Shown: piece after piece, positions 40,523 through 48,456 of the stretch
Layout of the letters: the number at the start of each line of letters is the position of its first letter
Position numbering within the stretch: the first letter of the stretch is position 1
Virus record (IMG/VR): IMGVR_UViG_3300027749_002876
Coordinates: 124,001 to 188,000 of that record
Source: a virus
Strand: one strand, 5' to 3'
DNA: 64,000 nucleotides
Program-made: the position numbers and the translations under genes
Notes under the pieces: generated by a model
What the model was told of the DNA's origin: nothing
The model's input: the letters and a program-made list of their open reading frames with translations, nothing else
The model's database searches: none

Positions 40523-43069
40523 TTAGTTACTCGCAGTTTGTAATGATAATGCAGTCACAGATTGACCGCTTGTTAATGCTATTCTTATATAAATTTCGTT
40601 TGTTGCAGTACCTGAACTACTTACAGTACCAAAAGTAGCAGTTACTGCCTTATTAGTTTGTGCAGAATTTAATGGTGCAACACCACCTAATGCACATCCA
40701 TCAGATCCGTTACCACCTGATCCAATATTTTGACCAGGGGCGCCTGAACCTGCATATGCAACATTCATATTTACCCAGCCATTAGCGCCGGATGTTGCGT
40801 CAATGATACTTCCCGGTAATGCTACCCATAAACCGGCAATTGTACCTGTCCATTTAACATCAAATTTAGAAACAGATGTTCGAACAACTTTAAACGTAAA
40901 GTATTGTGTACCACTACGACCTGTACTTAAGTTGGGACCAACTGGTAAGTAACCGGTTGAATAATTAGTTTGATCGTGTTTTAATATGTTTGCAACAACA
41001 GTGCTATCGTATGCTTGTAATGGACCAGTCTGACTGTTAAATGCAGCCTCACTACCTGTAAACGACGGAGTATTTCCTGAACCTGGATTAGCAATTCTAA
41101 ACGCTAGACCAGAACCACTACCAACTGTTGAACCAATGAATACATTTGCTTCTTCAATTCTAGTTGCAGAACTTACAGTGCCTGTTTTGTACAACACGTT
41201 TGCTCCAGTACTGAATGTTTGTGTTCCTGTAGCATAACTGTTTAGTGCGCTTAGTGAAGGGGCACCAGAACTTGCACCAAATCCAGAAATAATAGTTGAA
41301 TTTGTATTAGCTGTTAAGCTACCAGAAGCAACATATAAATTCTGTGCTAGAGGAGTACCAACTCCTGCTGTCGTGTATGTTACACTTGTAGGGGTACCAA
41401 ATGCACCACCTGCTGTACCAGTAATAAATGTATCACTTACTGGATACATATTACCCGATAAACGATTTACGTTAAATGCTAAGTTGAATGCATTCGTACT
41501 ATCATAGTGGGGAACTGTACTTGAATACGCATAGTTTGGTGAGCCCGGTGCAGTAATACTTGTTGAACTAAACTGAGGTGTACCCGGAGTACTTGAGTCA
41601 TAGAACCAATAAGGAATGTTAGTGCTTGTTGCGGCACTATCTGCAATATATACTTCGTTCCAACCTTGGCCAACCGTTCCACTAGCTCTAGCAGAGAATA
41701 CACTCCAGAAGCCTGCAGGAACATTTGCATTGGCAACATTGTAATCAAAGTTATTGAATATAACCAAATTACTATAAGTTCCGTTACCATCAAGATTTGC
41801 AGTTAGTGTTCTAGAACCTGCAAGTGATCCGTTTAGATATGTAGCAATTGTACCGCTATCTCCAGGACCCACTGTACTAATATTTGATGTTGAATAACCA
41901 CTTGCTCTTAATACACTTGATACGGTTGTTCCACCTGCTACACCTTTGTTTGCACCTGACGTGTTATCAGTCTGCGTATAGTTAGCCATACGATATGTTG
42001 ACAAACTTCCAATACTTAGTGTTTGTCCACCTGGGAAGTTTGATGGTGAGTTAGGAACTAATTTTCCTAAAACATTGTTTAATAATGCAATAGCATTTGA
42101 TACTGATGAACTGTTTGTTAGTGTTACTGCATTACTTACTAGATTACCTTGAGTTGGATCACCTAATTGTAAACCTGTGCTACCACCTACTGTATTTGCA
42201 ATAACAACTAAACCAGTACCATTTGGTGACAAGTCTAAGTTAGCATTGCTTGCTGTTGAAATAACACCATCTTCAATTGTAGCGTTACCGGTAGCAGTAA
42301 GATTTCCACCAACTGTTACTCCTGTACTAGCAACAACAAATACGTTTGCTTGACCAGCTACGCCAAATAGAATGTTACCGTCTACAGTTGGAATACTGAT
42401 GTTTGAAGTACCATTACTAATACCTGATGTGTTTAATCCCGTTAAATAAGCACCATTACCTAAGATAAAGTTGCCAGTGACATTACCTGTTGCACTAACT
42501 TGACCAATGGTTGTAATATTTCCACCAGAAACATTACTTGTAGCAGATACAATACCACCTGTAAATAAATTAGCACCAGTAACGTTACCAGTTGCAGTAA
42601 TTAATGTTGTGCCGATGTTTCCAATGTTTGCGTTACTTGATATGTTTGCAAAACTAACCGTCAACAAGTTACCAGCATCTACGTTACCTGCAACTAAGTT
42701 ACCAGTTAAGTTTCCTGTAACACCGTAGAATCCAGTAGCGCCAATATTGCCAACGTTGGCATTACCTGATACGCTAAAGAGTCCTGTGACATTTGCACCT
42801 GTACCACTTACAAGCAATACATTTGCATTACCGGTTGAAGATAGTTGTATGGCACCATTAGCTACAATAACTATATTAGAGTTACCGTTAATAAAATTAC
42901 CAGTAAAGTTGTTAGATGTAGTTAAATTTCCTAAATTAGCATTTAGGGCAGTAAGATTACCGATAAAATTAGCAGTATTACCTGTAATGTTACCAGTATT
43001 ACTGATTATGACCGTTGGCGATTCCCCTACTGAGAAACCGCTTACCGAATTAAATGGTTGTAGTGCCAT
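40523..43069 (-). CDS. Tail-fibre protein with a large C-terminal tip (848 aa)
   Basis: It starts MALQPFNSVSGFSVGES, the common fibre anchor. Residues up to about 300 are beta-repeats that include GNGAYLTGLNTSGISNGTSN, shared with other fibres. The last 500 residues are non-repetitive (NSPSNFPGGQTLSIGSL, NPGSGNTPSFTGSEAAF, YFTFKVVRTSVSKFDVKWTG), probably the receptor-binding tip. It is 2 bases from the giant fibre gene; a GATAAATA octamer and AAGGA precede the ATG. Confidence 0.75.
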   Translation of the reverse strand: MALQPFNSVSGFSVGESPTVIISNTGNITGNTANFIGNLTALNANLGNLTTSNNFTGNFINGNSNIVIVANGAIQLSSTGNANVLLVSGTGANVTGLFSVSGNANVGNIGATGFYGVTGNLTGNLVAGNVDAGNLLTVSFANISSNANIGNIGTTLITATGNVTGANLFTGGIVSATSNVSGGNITTIGQVSATGNVTGNFILGNGAYLTGLNTSGISNGTSNISIPTVDGNILFGVAGQANVFVVASTGVTVGGNLTATGNATIEDGVISTASNANLDLSPNGTGLVVIANTVGGSTGLQLGDPTQGNLVSNAVTLTNSSSVSNAIALLNNVLGKLVPNSPSNFPGGQTLSIGSLSTYRMANYTQTDNTSGANKGVAGGTTVSSVLRASGYSTSNISTVGPGDSGTIATYLNGSLAGSRTLTANLDGNGTYSNLVIFNNFDYNVANANVPAGFWSVFSARASGTVGQGWNEVYIADSAATSTNIPYWFYDSSTPGTPQFSSTSITAPGSPNYAYSSTVPHYDSTNAFNLAFNVNRLSGNMYPVSDTFITGTAGGAFGTPTSVTYTTAGVGTPLAQNLYVASGSLTANTNSTIISGFGASSGAPSLSALNSYATGTQTFSTGANVLYKTGTVSSATRIEEANVFIGSTVGSGSGLAFRIANPGSGNTPSFTGSEAAFNSQTGPLQAYDSTVVANILKHDQTNYSTGYLPVGPNLSTGRSGTQYFTFKVVRTSVSKFDVKWTGTIAGLWVALPGSIIDATSGANGWVNMNVAYAGSGAPGQNIGSGGNGSDGCALGGVAPLNSAQTNKAVTATFGTVSSSGTATNEIYIRIALTSGQSVTALSLQTASN

Positions 43070-43090
43070 GTTATTATCCTTGTTATATTA

Positions 43091-43098
43091 TATTTATC
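43091..43098 (-). promoter_or_regulatory. Late-promoter-like octamer GATAAATA (fibre gene)
   Basis: GATAAATA on the minus strand 21 nt before the ATG of the 848-aa fibre. The following bases TATAAT-like run and AAGGA are nearly the same as in front of the 1458-aa fibre. Confidence 0.5.
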
Positions 43099-43105
43099 AT
43101 TTTGG

Positions 43106-45151
43106 TCAAATATCATATGATTGAATCGATATTTTGTGTACTATATTATGGTTCGTTGTCGGAGTGACATACAGAACAAATTGTGGTGTGACAGAAACAT
43201 TACCCGGCAAATAAGCCATTGAATAGTATCCTGTAGCACCGTTAACAGCCAGTGTGCTGTATTCGTTATACTGGTAAGCTTCACCTAAAAAGATTGAAGA
43301 TATTTTACTTACCTGTCTTGTGTTTGCACTAGTATCAGTTGCAATGATTGTAAAATCTGCACCTGATATTGTATTTGCCTTAATAGAATACAACTCTTGT
43401 GTTGAATTACTACTGGTTATTGCAAAGAATACATTAGAGCGAGAAAAAGCGTACCCGCCTGATCCTAATGTTAATGTGTTCGCAATTAAATTACCTGCTA
43501 CTTGAACGTTATTGGTATTTTCATTGAACGTAAAGAAAGAACTACCATTGAACAAGCCCTGGTCATTATATTGTATTTGTGTATTGGCTCCGCCTGGACT
43601 TCCATTTCCACCGCCTCCGCCTGCACTCCAACTTAGATTTCCTGTACCATCAGTCTGTAATACTTGACCGTTCGTTCCACCTTGAATATGTAAATTTGAG
43701 ATTGAACCTAAATTTACATTTGGAGACATTGATGCATTAATATTACTTGATGCTGTCAATATACCATTAATATTAGTTGTGTATAAATTTGCAGTAGTGT
43801 TTACTGTTAATGAATTGGCAATAGAAACAGTAGTTGTATTAATAGTAGGTACTGCTAATACATAACTGAAGGGATTAAACGTGAAGTTTGCGCTTGCTCC
43901 AAAAGTACCGTTATCGTTAAACTGAACTTGCGTAGTATTACCACCTGGTGTTCCATTTCCGCCACCACCACCTGCACTCCAACTTAAATTTCCTGCACCA
44001 TCTGTACGTAAAAAGTATCCTGAGATACCACCACCAATATGAATATTAGCTACACTGCCCAATGTTACATTTGGTGCGGCTGTAAAGTTTACATTACCAA
44101 AAGAAGTAATAGTACCAGTATTAGTTACAGTAACTATACCTGATAAATTAATAGTTCCAGTAATGTTTGCATTTAATGCATTAAAGTATTGATTTGCAGT
44201 AACATTGGCACCAATAATATTGGCTGTTGCTGTAACATTACCTGAAGTAACTACATCAAGTAATGTACCAACACTTGTAATATTTGGTTGACTACTTACG
44301 GTAACATTGCCTGCATAGTTAGCAAAGTTAGCTAATGGTGTGTAATTTGCATTACCAACACCGGTTAAAAATGCGCCATTGCCATAATAGAAATTAGCTG
44401 TAGCAATATTTCCTAAATTACTATTACCTGCTGTTATATTTCCAGTAACACTTAAACTAGTTAATGTGCCAACTGAAGTAATATTTGGTTGAGCATTAGT
44501 TGTTACTGTTCCTGCTGTATTGGCATTCCCGTAAAATCTACCAGTAAAATAGTTTGCAACAGCACTATTTCCTAAATTACTATTGCCTGCAACACTTAAG
44601 CTAGTTAATGTACCAACGCTTGTTATATTTGGTTGACTACTTACAGTAATATTACCGGCATAGTTAGCAAAATTTGCAGATGATGCTGATATACCAGTTA
44701 ACTGGCTACCATTACCTATTAGATAATTTGCTGTAACATTGCCATTGGCATTTATATTAGCAATAGTTATGTTGCCGGTACCAATGAAGTTATTAGATAT
44801 GATGTTACCGGAGACAGATAAAATATTGTTTATGCTGTCATATGTAAATCCGGCGTCGCCTCCAAAGTTTCCGGCGTTATTATATTGAACTTGTGTATTG
44901 GCGCCGCCTGGACTTCCATTTCCACCTCCACCATTACCACCGGGCGCCCAAGTTAATCTGCCTTCACCGTCTGTTTGTAGGAAATATCCGTTCTCACCAC
45001 CTAAGATGATTACATTACCAATTGATCCTAAGTTTGATAATCCTGTTACTTGTAAGCCGTTTAGGGTGGCTACGCCGTTATCATTTATAACTAGTATCGG
45101 TGGTATACCTACTGATAATCCACCAACTAAACCAAAAGGTTCAAATGCCAT
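43106..45151 (-). CDS. Tail-fibre protein (681 aa)
   Basis: It starts MAFEPFGLVGGLSVGIP, the shared anchor. Two or three copies of a GGxxGxxLxTDGxGxLxWxxGGGGGNG(S/T)PG block are linked to NTQVQYN. Repeats of PNITSVGTLTSLSV link it to the 1458-aa fibre. The C-terminal 120 residues (FSRSNVFFAITSSNSTQELY, TPQFVLYVTPTTNHNIVHKI) look like a small globular tip. A GATAAATA octamer and an AGGA lie upstream of the ATG. Confidence 0.75.
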   Translation of the reverse strand: MAFEPFGLVGGLSVGIPPILVINDNGVATLNGLQVTGLSNLGSIGNVIILGGENGYFLQTDGEGRLTWAPGGNGGGGNGSPGGANTQVQYNNAGNFGGDAGFTYDSINNILSVSGNIISNNFIGTGNITIANINANGNVTANYLIGNGSQLTGISASSANFANYAGNITVSSQPNITSVGTLTSLSVAGNSNLGNSAVANYFTGRFYGNANTAGTVTTNAQPNITSVGTLTSLSVTGNITAGNSNLGNIATANFYYGNGAFLTGVGNANYTPLANFANYAGNVTVSSQPNITSVGTLLDVVTSGNVTATANIIGANVTANQYFNALNANITGTINLSGIVTVTNTGTITSFGNVNFTAAPNVTLGSVANIHIGGGISGYFLRTDGAGNLSWSAGGGGGNGTPGGNTTQVQFNDNGTFGASANFTFNPFSYVLAVPTINTTTVSIANSLTVNTTANLYTTNINGILTASSNINASMSPNVNLGSISNLHIQGGTNGQVLQTDGTGNLSWSAGGGGGNGSPGGANTQIQYNDQGLFNGSSFFTFNENTNNVQVAGNLIANTLTLGSGGYAFSRSNVFFAITSSNSTQELYSIKANTISGADFTIIATDTSANTRQVSKISSIFLGEAYQYNEYSTLAVNGATGYYSMAYLPGNVSVTPQFVLYVTPTTNHNIVHKISIQSYDI

Positions 45152-45178
45152 TGTTCATCCTAAATTTATGTGATATGT

Positions 45179-45194
45179 TATTTATCAATAAATA
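45179..45194. promoter_or_regulatory. Divergent pair of late-promoter-like octamers
   Basis: TATTTATCAATAAATA contains GATAAATA on the minus strand (45179-45186, for the 681-aa fibre) directly abutting AATAAATA on the plus strand (45187-45194, toward the HNH gene). Confidence 0.5.
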
Positions 45195-45210
45195 TGAATC
45201 ATTGCCACAG

Positions 45211-45237
45211 AAAAAAACACCCAGGTGTGCTTTTTTA
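45211..45237. terminator. Hairpin flanked by A and T runs
   Basis: A short stem ACAC-CCAG-GTGT lies between a run of seven A and a run of six T, so it could terminate transcription in either direction. In the minus direction it would separate the DUF6165 side from the fibre operon. In the plus direction it lies between the promoter-like octamer and the HNH start and could act as an attenuator. The stem is short. Confidence 0.4.
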
Positions 45238-45248
45238 TTAAATAACCC

Positions 45249-45614
45249 ATGCTTACAAGACAGCCAAACAGACCCTTATGTACAAATTGCAATGCATCAT
45301 TGGCCAAACCAAATGGTGTTAGTAAGCACGGCTTTACCAAATGGCACAAGTATTGTGTTGACTGTGCTAAGGGTGCATATAACAACAAGTACGGCTACTT
45401 ATTATATAAAAAAAACAAATGCGAGAACTGTGATTTTGTACCAGAAGATAAATGTCAGTTAGATATTATCTATAAAGATAATAATAAAAAGAATAAGGAT
45501 AAAAGAAATCTAAAAACACTATGCGCCAACTGTAATAGAATACTTCAAAAGAAATTAAAAGAAAAGCGTAAGAGTATTTTAGATATCACAAGTGATACTG
45601 ACTATACTCTTTAA
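45249..45614 (+). CDS. HNH endonuclease-like protein, catalytic His apparently lost
   Basis: A 121-aa protein with two Cys pairs at the N-terminus (CTNCNAS, YCVDCAK), a CENCDFVPEDKCQLDIIYKDNN segment and a final TLCANCNR. This is the layout of phage HNH endonucleases of the type whose core reads QLDxHHIDG...NLxTLCxNCH. Here the first His pair is replaced (IIYKDN) and NCH is NCN, so nuclease activity is doubtful. It is on the plus strand between fibre and metabolic genes and has no Shine-Dalgarno, as expected for a free-standing selfish gene. Confidence 0.65.
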   Translation: MLTRQPNRPLCTNCNASLAKPNGVSKHGFTKWHKYCVDCAKGAYNNKYGYLLYKKNKCENCDFVPEDKCQLDIIYKDNNKKNKDKRNLKTLCANCNRILQKKLKEKRKSILDITSDTDYTL

Positions 45615-45994
45615 TAACTTTTTTCTTCAATGATATCACTACCAACTATTAGATTGATATCACGTTTAATCTTAGCACGTAAATCATTTTTTAAATAAAC
45701 TTGTCTAGCAAGTTGAACAAATTCTTCATTAAATTTTTGCTCACTTTCATGTTTACGTTTTGAATCTTCTATGTCCCATAGTTGATTGTTCACATGATAT
45801 AATTGCTGAAACAAAGGACCAGTGTCAGCAAGTTGGTTTAGAGTTAATATTCTACTATGTATATCAATCAATTGATCTAATTCTTTAAGAACATTCTTTA
45901 GTTTAATTGGATCTTGAATACGTTCTTGTTTGATTTGTAGTATAGTAATCTTGTCTATTAATTCACCCACTGATATTGGAGCATGTATAATCAT
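45611..45994 (-). CDS. DUF6165 family protein
   Basis: A 127-aa mostly helical protein beginning MIIHAPISVGELIDKITILQIK, the characteristic DUF6165 opening, followed by KNVLKELDQL and ending with charged helices. The family function is unknown; members are often near glycan genes. The ATG at 45994 is chosen to match that family N-terminus; a GTG at 46009 in the same frame is an alternative. Its 3' end overlaps the convergent HNH gene by 4 bases. It follows the desaturase by 4 bases. Confidence 0.78.
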   Translation of the reverse strand: MIIHAPISVGELIDKITILQIKQERIQDPIKLKNVLKELDQLIDIHSRILTLNQLADTGPLFQQLYHVNNQLWDIEDSKRKHESEQKFNEEFVQLARQVYLKNDLRAKIKRDINLIVGSDIIEEKSY

Positions 45995-45998
45995 ACTA

Positions 45999-46706
45999 TT
46001 ATATAGCACGTACTTTAGCTAACCTAAAGAATTTAAAAATTGATATCCATATCCATCCAATGTCAAACTCAAACCAACGACGGCTCAGTTTAGGATTAGC
46101 AGGATCTAAGTGATGATTGTTATGTAATTCTTCTCCCCCAATCAATATACCCCATGGACTTACATTGTGTGAATGGTCTTTGGTTTCACCATTGCGATAA
46201 CCCCACCAGTGACCAACACCGTTGATAAAACCAGCTGCCCAGAATGGAATCCAAATCATTTGTACGCCCCAAATTAAGAAGCCCCAATAACCAAACAATA
46301 ATAAGTCTATGGCTAACATTAAAAGAATACCGTATCGACTGTACGGAGTGTATAGATTACGTTCAATCCAGTCTTTAGGAGTTCCCATGCCATAATTCAT
46401 AATCATATTGGCATCGCGTCCTGCTTGGTTATAGTATTTGACTCCACCTAATACTAATTGCCATATTCCATATATATGAGGACTATGTGGGTCTCCCTCT
46501 ATATCTGTATTTTGATGGTGCTTACGATGTATTGCTACCCATTGCTTAGTGGTCATGCCAGTTGTCGTCCACAACCAAAAACGCATAAAGTGACTTAAGA
46601 CAGGATGAAACTCTACTCCACGATGTGCCTGACTTCTATGTAGATATAGTGTGACACACAATATAGTAACATGAGTAGCTATTAATATATATAATAATTC
46701 GTTCAT
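45999..46706 (-). CDS. Fatty-acid desaturase (second copy)
   Basis: A 235-aa desaturase with HRSQAH at 23-28, HRKHH at 60-64 followed by NTDIEGDPHSP, and HNNHH near the C-terminus (GGEELHNNHH). It differs clearly from the copy at 10059-10766, which has a longer N-terminus, so the two are not a recent duplication. It would unsaturate host acyl lipids. A CATAAATA octamer lies 4 nt before the ATG with no Shine-Dalgarno. Confidence 0.88.
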   Translation of the reverse strand: MNELLYILIATHVTILCVTLYLHRSQAHRGVEFHPVLSHFMRFWLWTTTGMTTKQWVAIHRKHHQNTDIEGDPHSPHIYGIWQLVLGGVKYYNQAGRDANMIMNYGMGTPKDWIERNLYTPYSRYGILLMLAIDLLLFGYWGFLIWGVQMIWIPFWAAGFINGVGHWWGYRNGETKDHSHNVSPWGILIGGEELHNNHHLDPANPKLSRRWFEFDIGWIWISIFKFFRLAKVRAI

Positions 46707-46710
46707 TGTA

Positions 46711-46718
46711 TATTTATG
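46711..46718 (-). promoter_or_regulatory. Late-promoter-like octamer CATAAATA, near-leaderless
   Basis: CATAAATA on the minus strand, then TACA, then the desaturase ATG at 46706. It lies directly after the terminator that follows the glycine-rich adhesin. Confidence 0.45.
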
Positions 46719-46724
46719 CTCAAC

Positions 46725-46749
46725 AAAAAAGGCTCCGTAGAACCTTTTT
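46725..46749 (-). terminator. Intrinsic terminator after the glycine-rich adhesin
   Basis: On the minus strand GGTTC-TACG-GAGCC (one T-G pair) is preceded by AAAAA and followed by TTTTTT. It lies 40 bases after the adhesin stop codon and before the desaturase promoter octamer. Confidence 0.8.
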
Positions 46750-46789
46750 ATTATTTACTATTGTTGTTTAACCGTAGGCTGCGGCTATA

Positions 46790-47644
46790 TTAAAACGTTA
46801 TTGACCCGGAACCAACTGTGGTCCACTTGTACACTCTGTAGCCGCCGGCTACTGTAATGTTGGGTGATCCTGTTGTGGCTGTAGCGGCTGCATATGAGTC
46901 AGGGTAGCGAATGACAACAATGCCTGAACCACCATTCCATCCAACACTAACTGCATTGGAAGACCTGGAACCACCACCACCATTTCCTGAGTTTGCCGGA
47001 GCATCAGCACTAACTGTGCTTGAATAGTAGGCCTGACCTCCAGCCGCATACACTACAGATGAACCGGTTATAGATGATGCTAAACCTGCACCACCTAAAG
47101 CTCCATAAGGAGGAGAAGCACCAGTATCATAATTACTAGCACTTGCTCCTACAGCTCCGGCACCACCACCACCGGCTCCTACCCAACCATAATAAGAACT
47201 AGCAGTTGCACTTCCACCAGCATTTCCCTGTCCAGATGTTGCTGTACCACCAGTTGCAGTTCCTGTATATCCAGAGCCAAGTGAACCGCCTCCTCCAGAA
47301 CCTCCATCTAATCCATTAGTAAGTGCATAACCACCGCCGCCTCCGCCGCCACCAATTGATGTAATTGAACCAAATACAGAGTTGCTACCGCTTGTTGCAC
47401 TAGCTGATCCTTGTGTTCCGGCCGTGCCACCGGTGCCAACTGTGACTGCGATGGGTATGCCTGATGCAACTGCAAATCCAGTCGCTGTTCTAAAACCACC
47501 GGCACCGCCGCCACCTCCAGACCCACCACCACCACCACCAACTACTAGATATTCCACTGTGGGGGTGGTTGAGCCGCCACCTCCGGGTGCAAATGTTAAT
47601 CCGCCACCACTAAATGTTATTCCACCTGTTACTGTTATTGTCAT
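46790..47644 (-). CDS. Glycine-rich receptor-binding adhesin
   Basis: A 284-aa protein. The N-terminus MTITVTGGITFSGGGLTFAPGG is nearly identical to that of the LamG protein at 48457-50469. A YLVVGGGGGGSGGGGGAGG block is followed by repeated poly-Gly stretches, as in polyglycine-sandwich fibre-tip adhesins. It ends in GGSGIVVIRYPD and YRVYKWTTVGSGSITF, which are common in phage Gly-rich tip proteins. It probably binds a host surface receptor. AAGGA and GATAAATA lie upstream. Confidence 0.75.
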   Translation of the reverse strand: MTITVTGGITFSGGGLTFAPGGGGSTTPTVEYLVVGGGGGGSGGGGGAGGFRTATGFAVASGIPIAVTVGTGGTAGTQGSASATSGSNSVFGSITSIGGGGGGGGYALTNGLDGGSGGGGSLGSGYTGTATGGTATSGQGNAGGSATASSYYGWVGAGGGGAGAVGASASNYDTGASPPYGALGGAGLASSITGSSVVYAAGGQAYYSSTVSADAPANSGNGGGGSRSSNAVSVGWNGGSGIVVIRYPDSYAAATATTGSPNITVAGGYRVYKWTTVGSGSITF

Positions 47645-47662
47645 ATAAGTAATCCTTTATTT

Positions 47663-47670
47663 TATTTATC
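47663..47670 (-). promoter_or_regulatory. Late-promoter-like octamer GATAAATA (adhesin)
   Basis: GATAAATA on the minus strand 18 nt before the adhesin ATG with AAGGA between. It overlaps the T-run side of the preceding terminator. Confidence 0.5.
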
Positions 47671-47692
47671 AAAAAAAGGCTCATAAGAGCCT
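47671..47692 (-). terminator. Intrinsic terminator after the 221-aa gene
   Basis: On the minus strand AGGCTC-TTAT-GAGCCT followed by TTTTTT. It is 22 bases after the stop codon of the upstream coiled-coil gene. Confidence 0.85.
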
Positions 47693-47713
47693 CTTTGTAT
47701 ACAAAAAACTATA

Positions 47714-48379
47714 TTACTTTGCTCTTTTTATTTTCTTCTTAGGTGTAGCTGTTTCTAATTCTTTGACTGGTTCTGCTGGTATTGATTGATTGGCAATAGC
47801 AGTCATAATATGTTTTTGTTCTAATAATTCAGTACCTTGTGGCACTAATCCAACCAACTGCAATGATTGTAATGATTCTGGATTACTCATAGCGTTTAGT
47901 AGTTTAGCTGGGCTAGGTCTGCCATTGGCAATGATCTCTGCTTGTAGTTCACGACCAATCGTTACTGTAAACTCATAGTTAGCATTAGCTTCAAACATTT
48001 CGTCATCGGTATACGCGGTACCATCTGGATGCGTTAATCTAGTTGGTTCTACTTCAGCATATAGTTCAGTCATTAACTTCTCTAGTATTTTAATCTCTTT
48101 ACGATTGAGTTCAAAAGCATGAGCCTGGTCATCCAAATGTGATTCTAACTCAATGATTTCTGCTTGTAGATTAAGCATAATATGCGGTAGTGCTGGAACT
48201 GTTTTTAGATGTTTGAGTTCTTCAAGTTTAGCTTGATATTTTAAGTCAGCCACTGTTTCTAATACCGCGGCACGTTTGCGTCCCACCAAGAAGCCTTGAA
48301 GTGTTTTGAGTTTTTCCCAGGGTGTTGAACCGATAACTTGGTAACGATAGTTAAATTCTGAATTTAGATTTGAAGCCAT
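47714..48379 (-). CDS. Coiled-coil phage protein of unknown function (221 aa)
   Basis: A mainly helical protein with a central coiled coil (MLNLQAEIIELESHLDDQAHAFELNRKEIKILEKLM). Its C-terminus is Lys-rich (ATPKKKIKRAK). I do not recognise a domain. Its place between two adhesins with a shared N-terminus suggests a tail assembly factor, fibre chaperone or connector. It has its own terminator downstream, so it may be expressed separately. Confidence 0.6.
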   Translation of the reverse strand: MASNLNSEFNYRYQVIGSTPWEKLKTLQGFLVGRKRAAVLETVADLKYQAKLEELKHLKTVPALPHIMLNLQAEIIELESHLDDQAHAFELNRKEIKILEKLMTELYAEVEPTRLTHPDGTAYTDDEMFEANANYEFTVTIGRELQAEIIANGRPSPAKLLNAMSNPESLQSLQLVGLVPQGTELLEQKHIMTAIANQSIPAEPVKELETATPKKKIKRAK

Positions 48380-48456
48380 TATATCTCTCTATAAGTTGTG
48401 TATAGAGATATTTAATAGATTTTTTGTGTGAGTAAAAATTTTATGTTTAAAATTCC

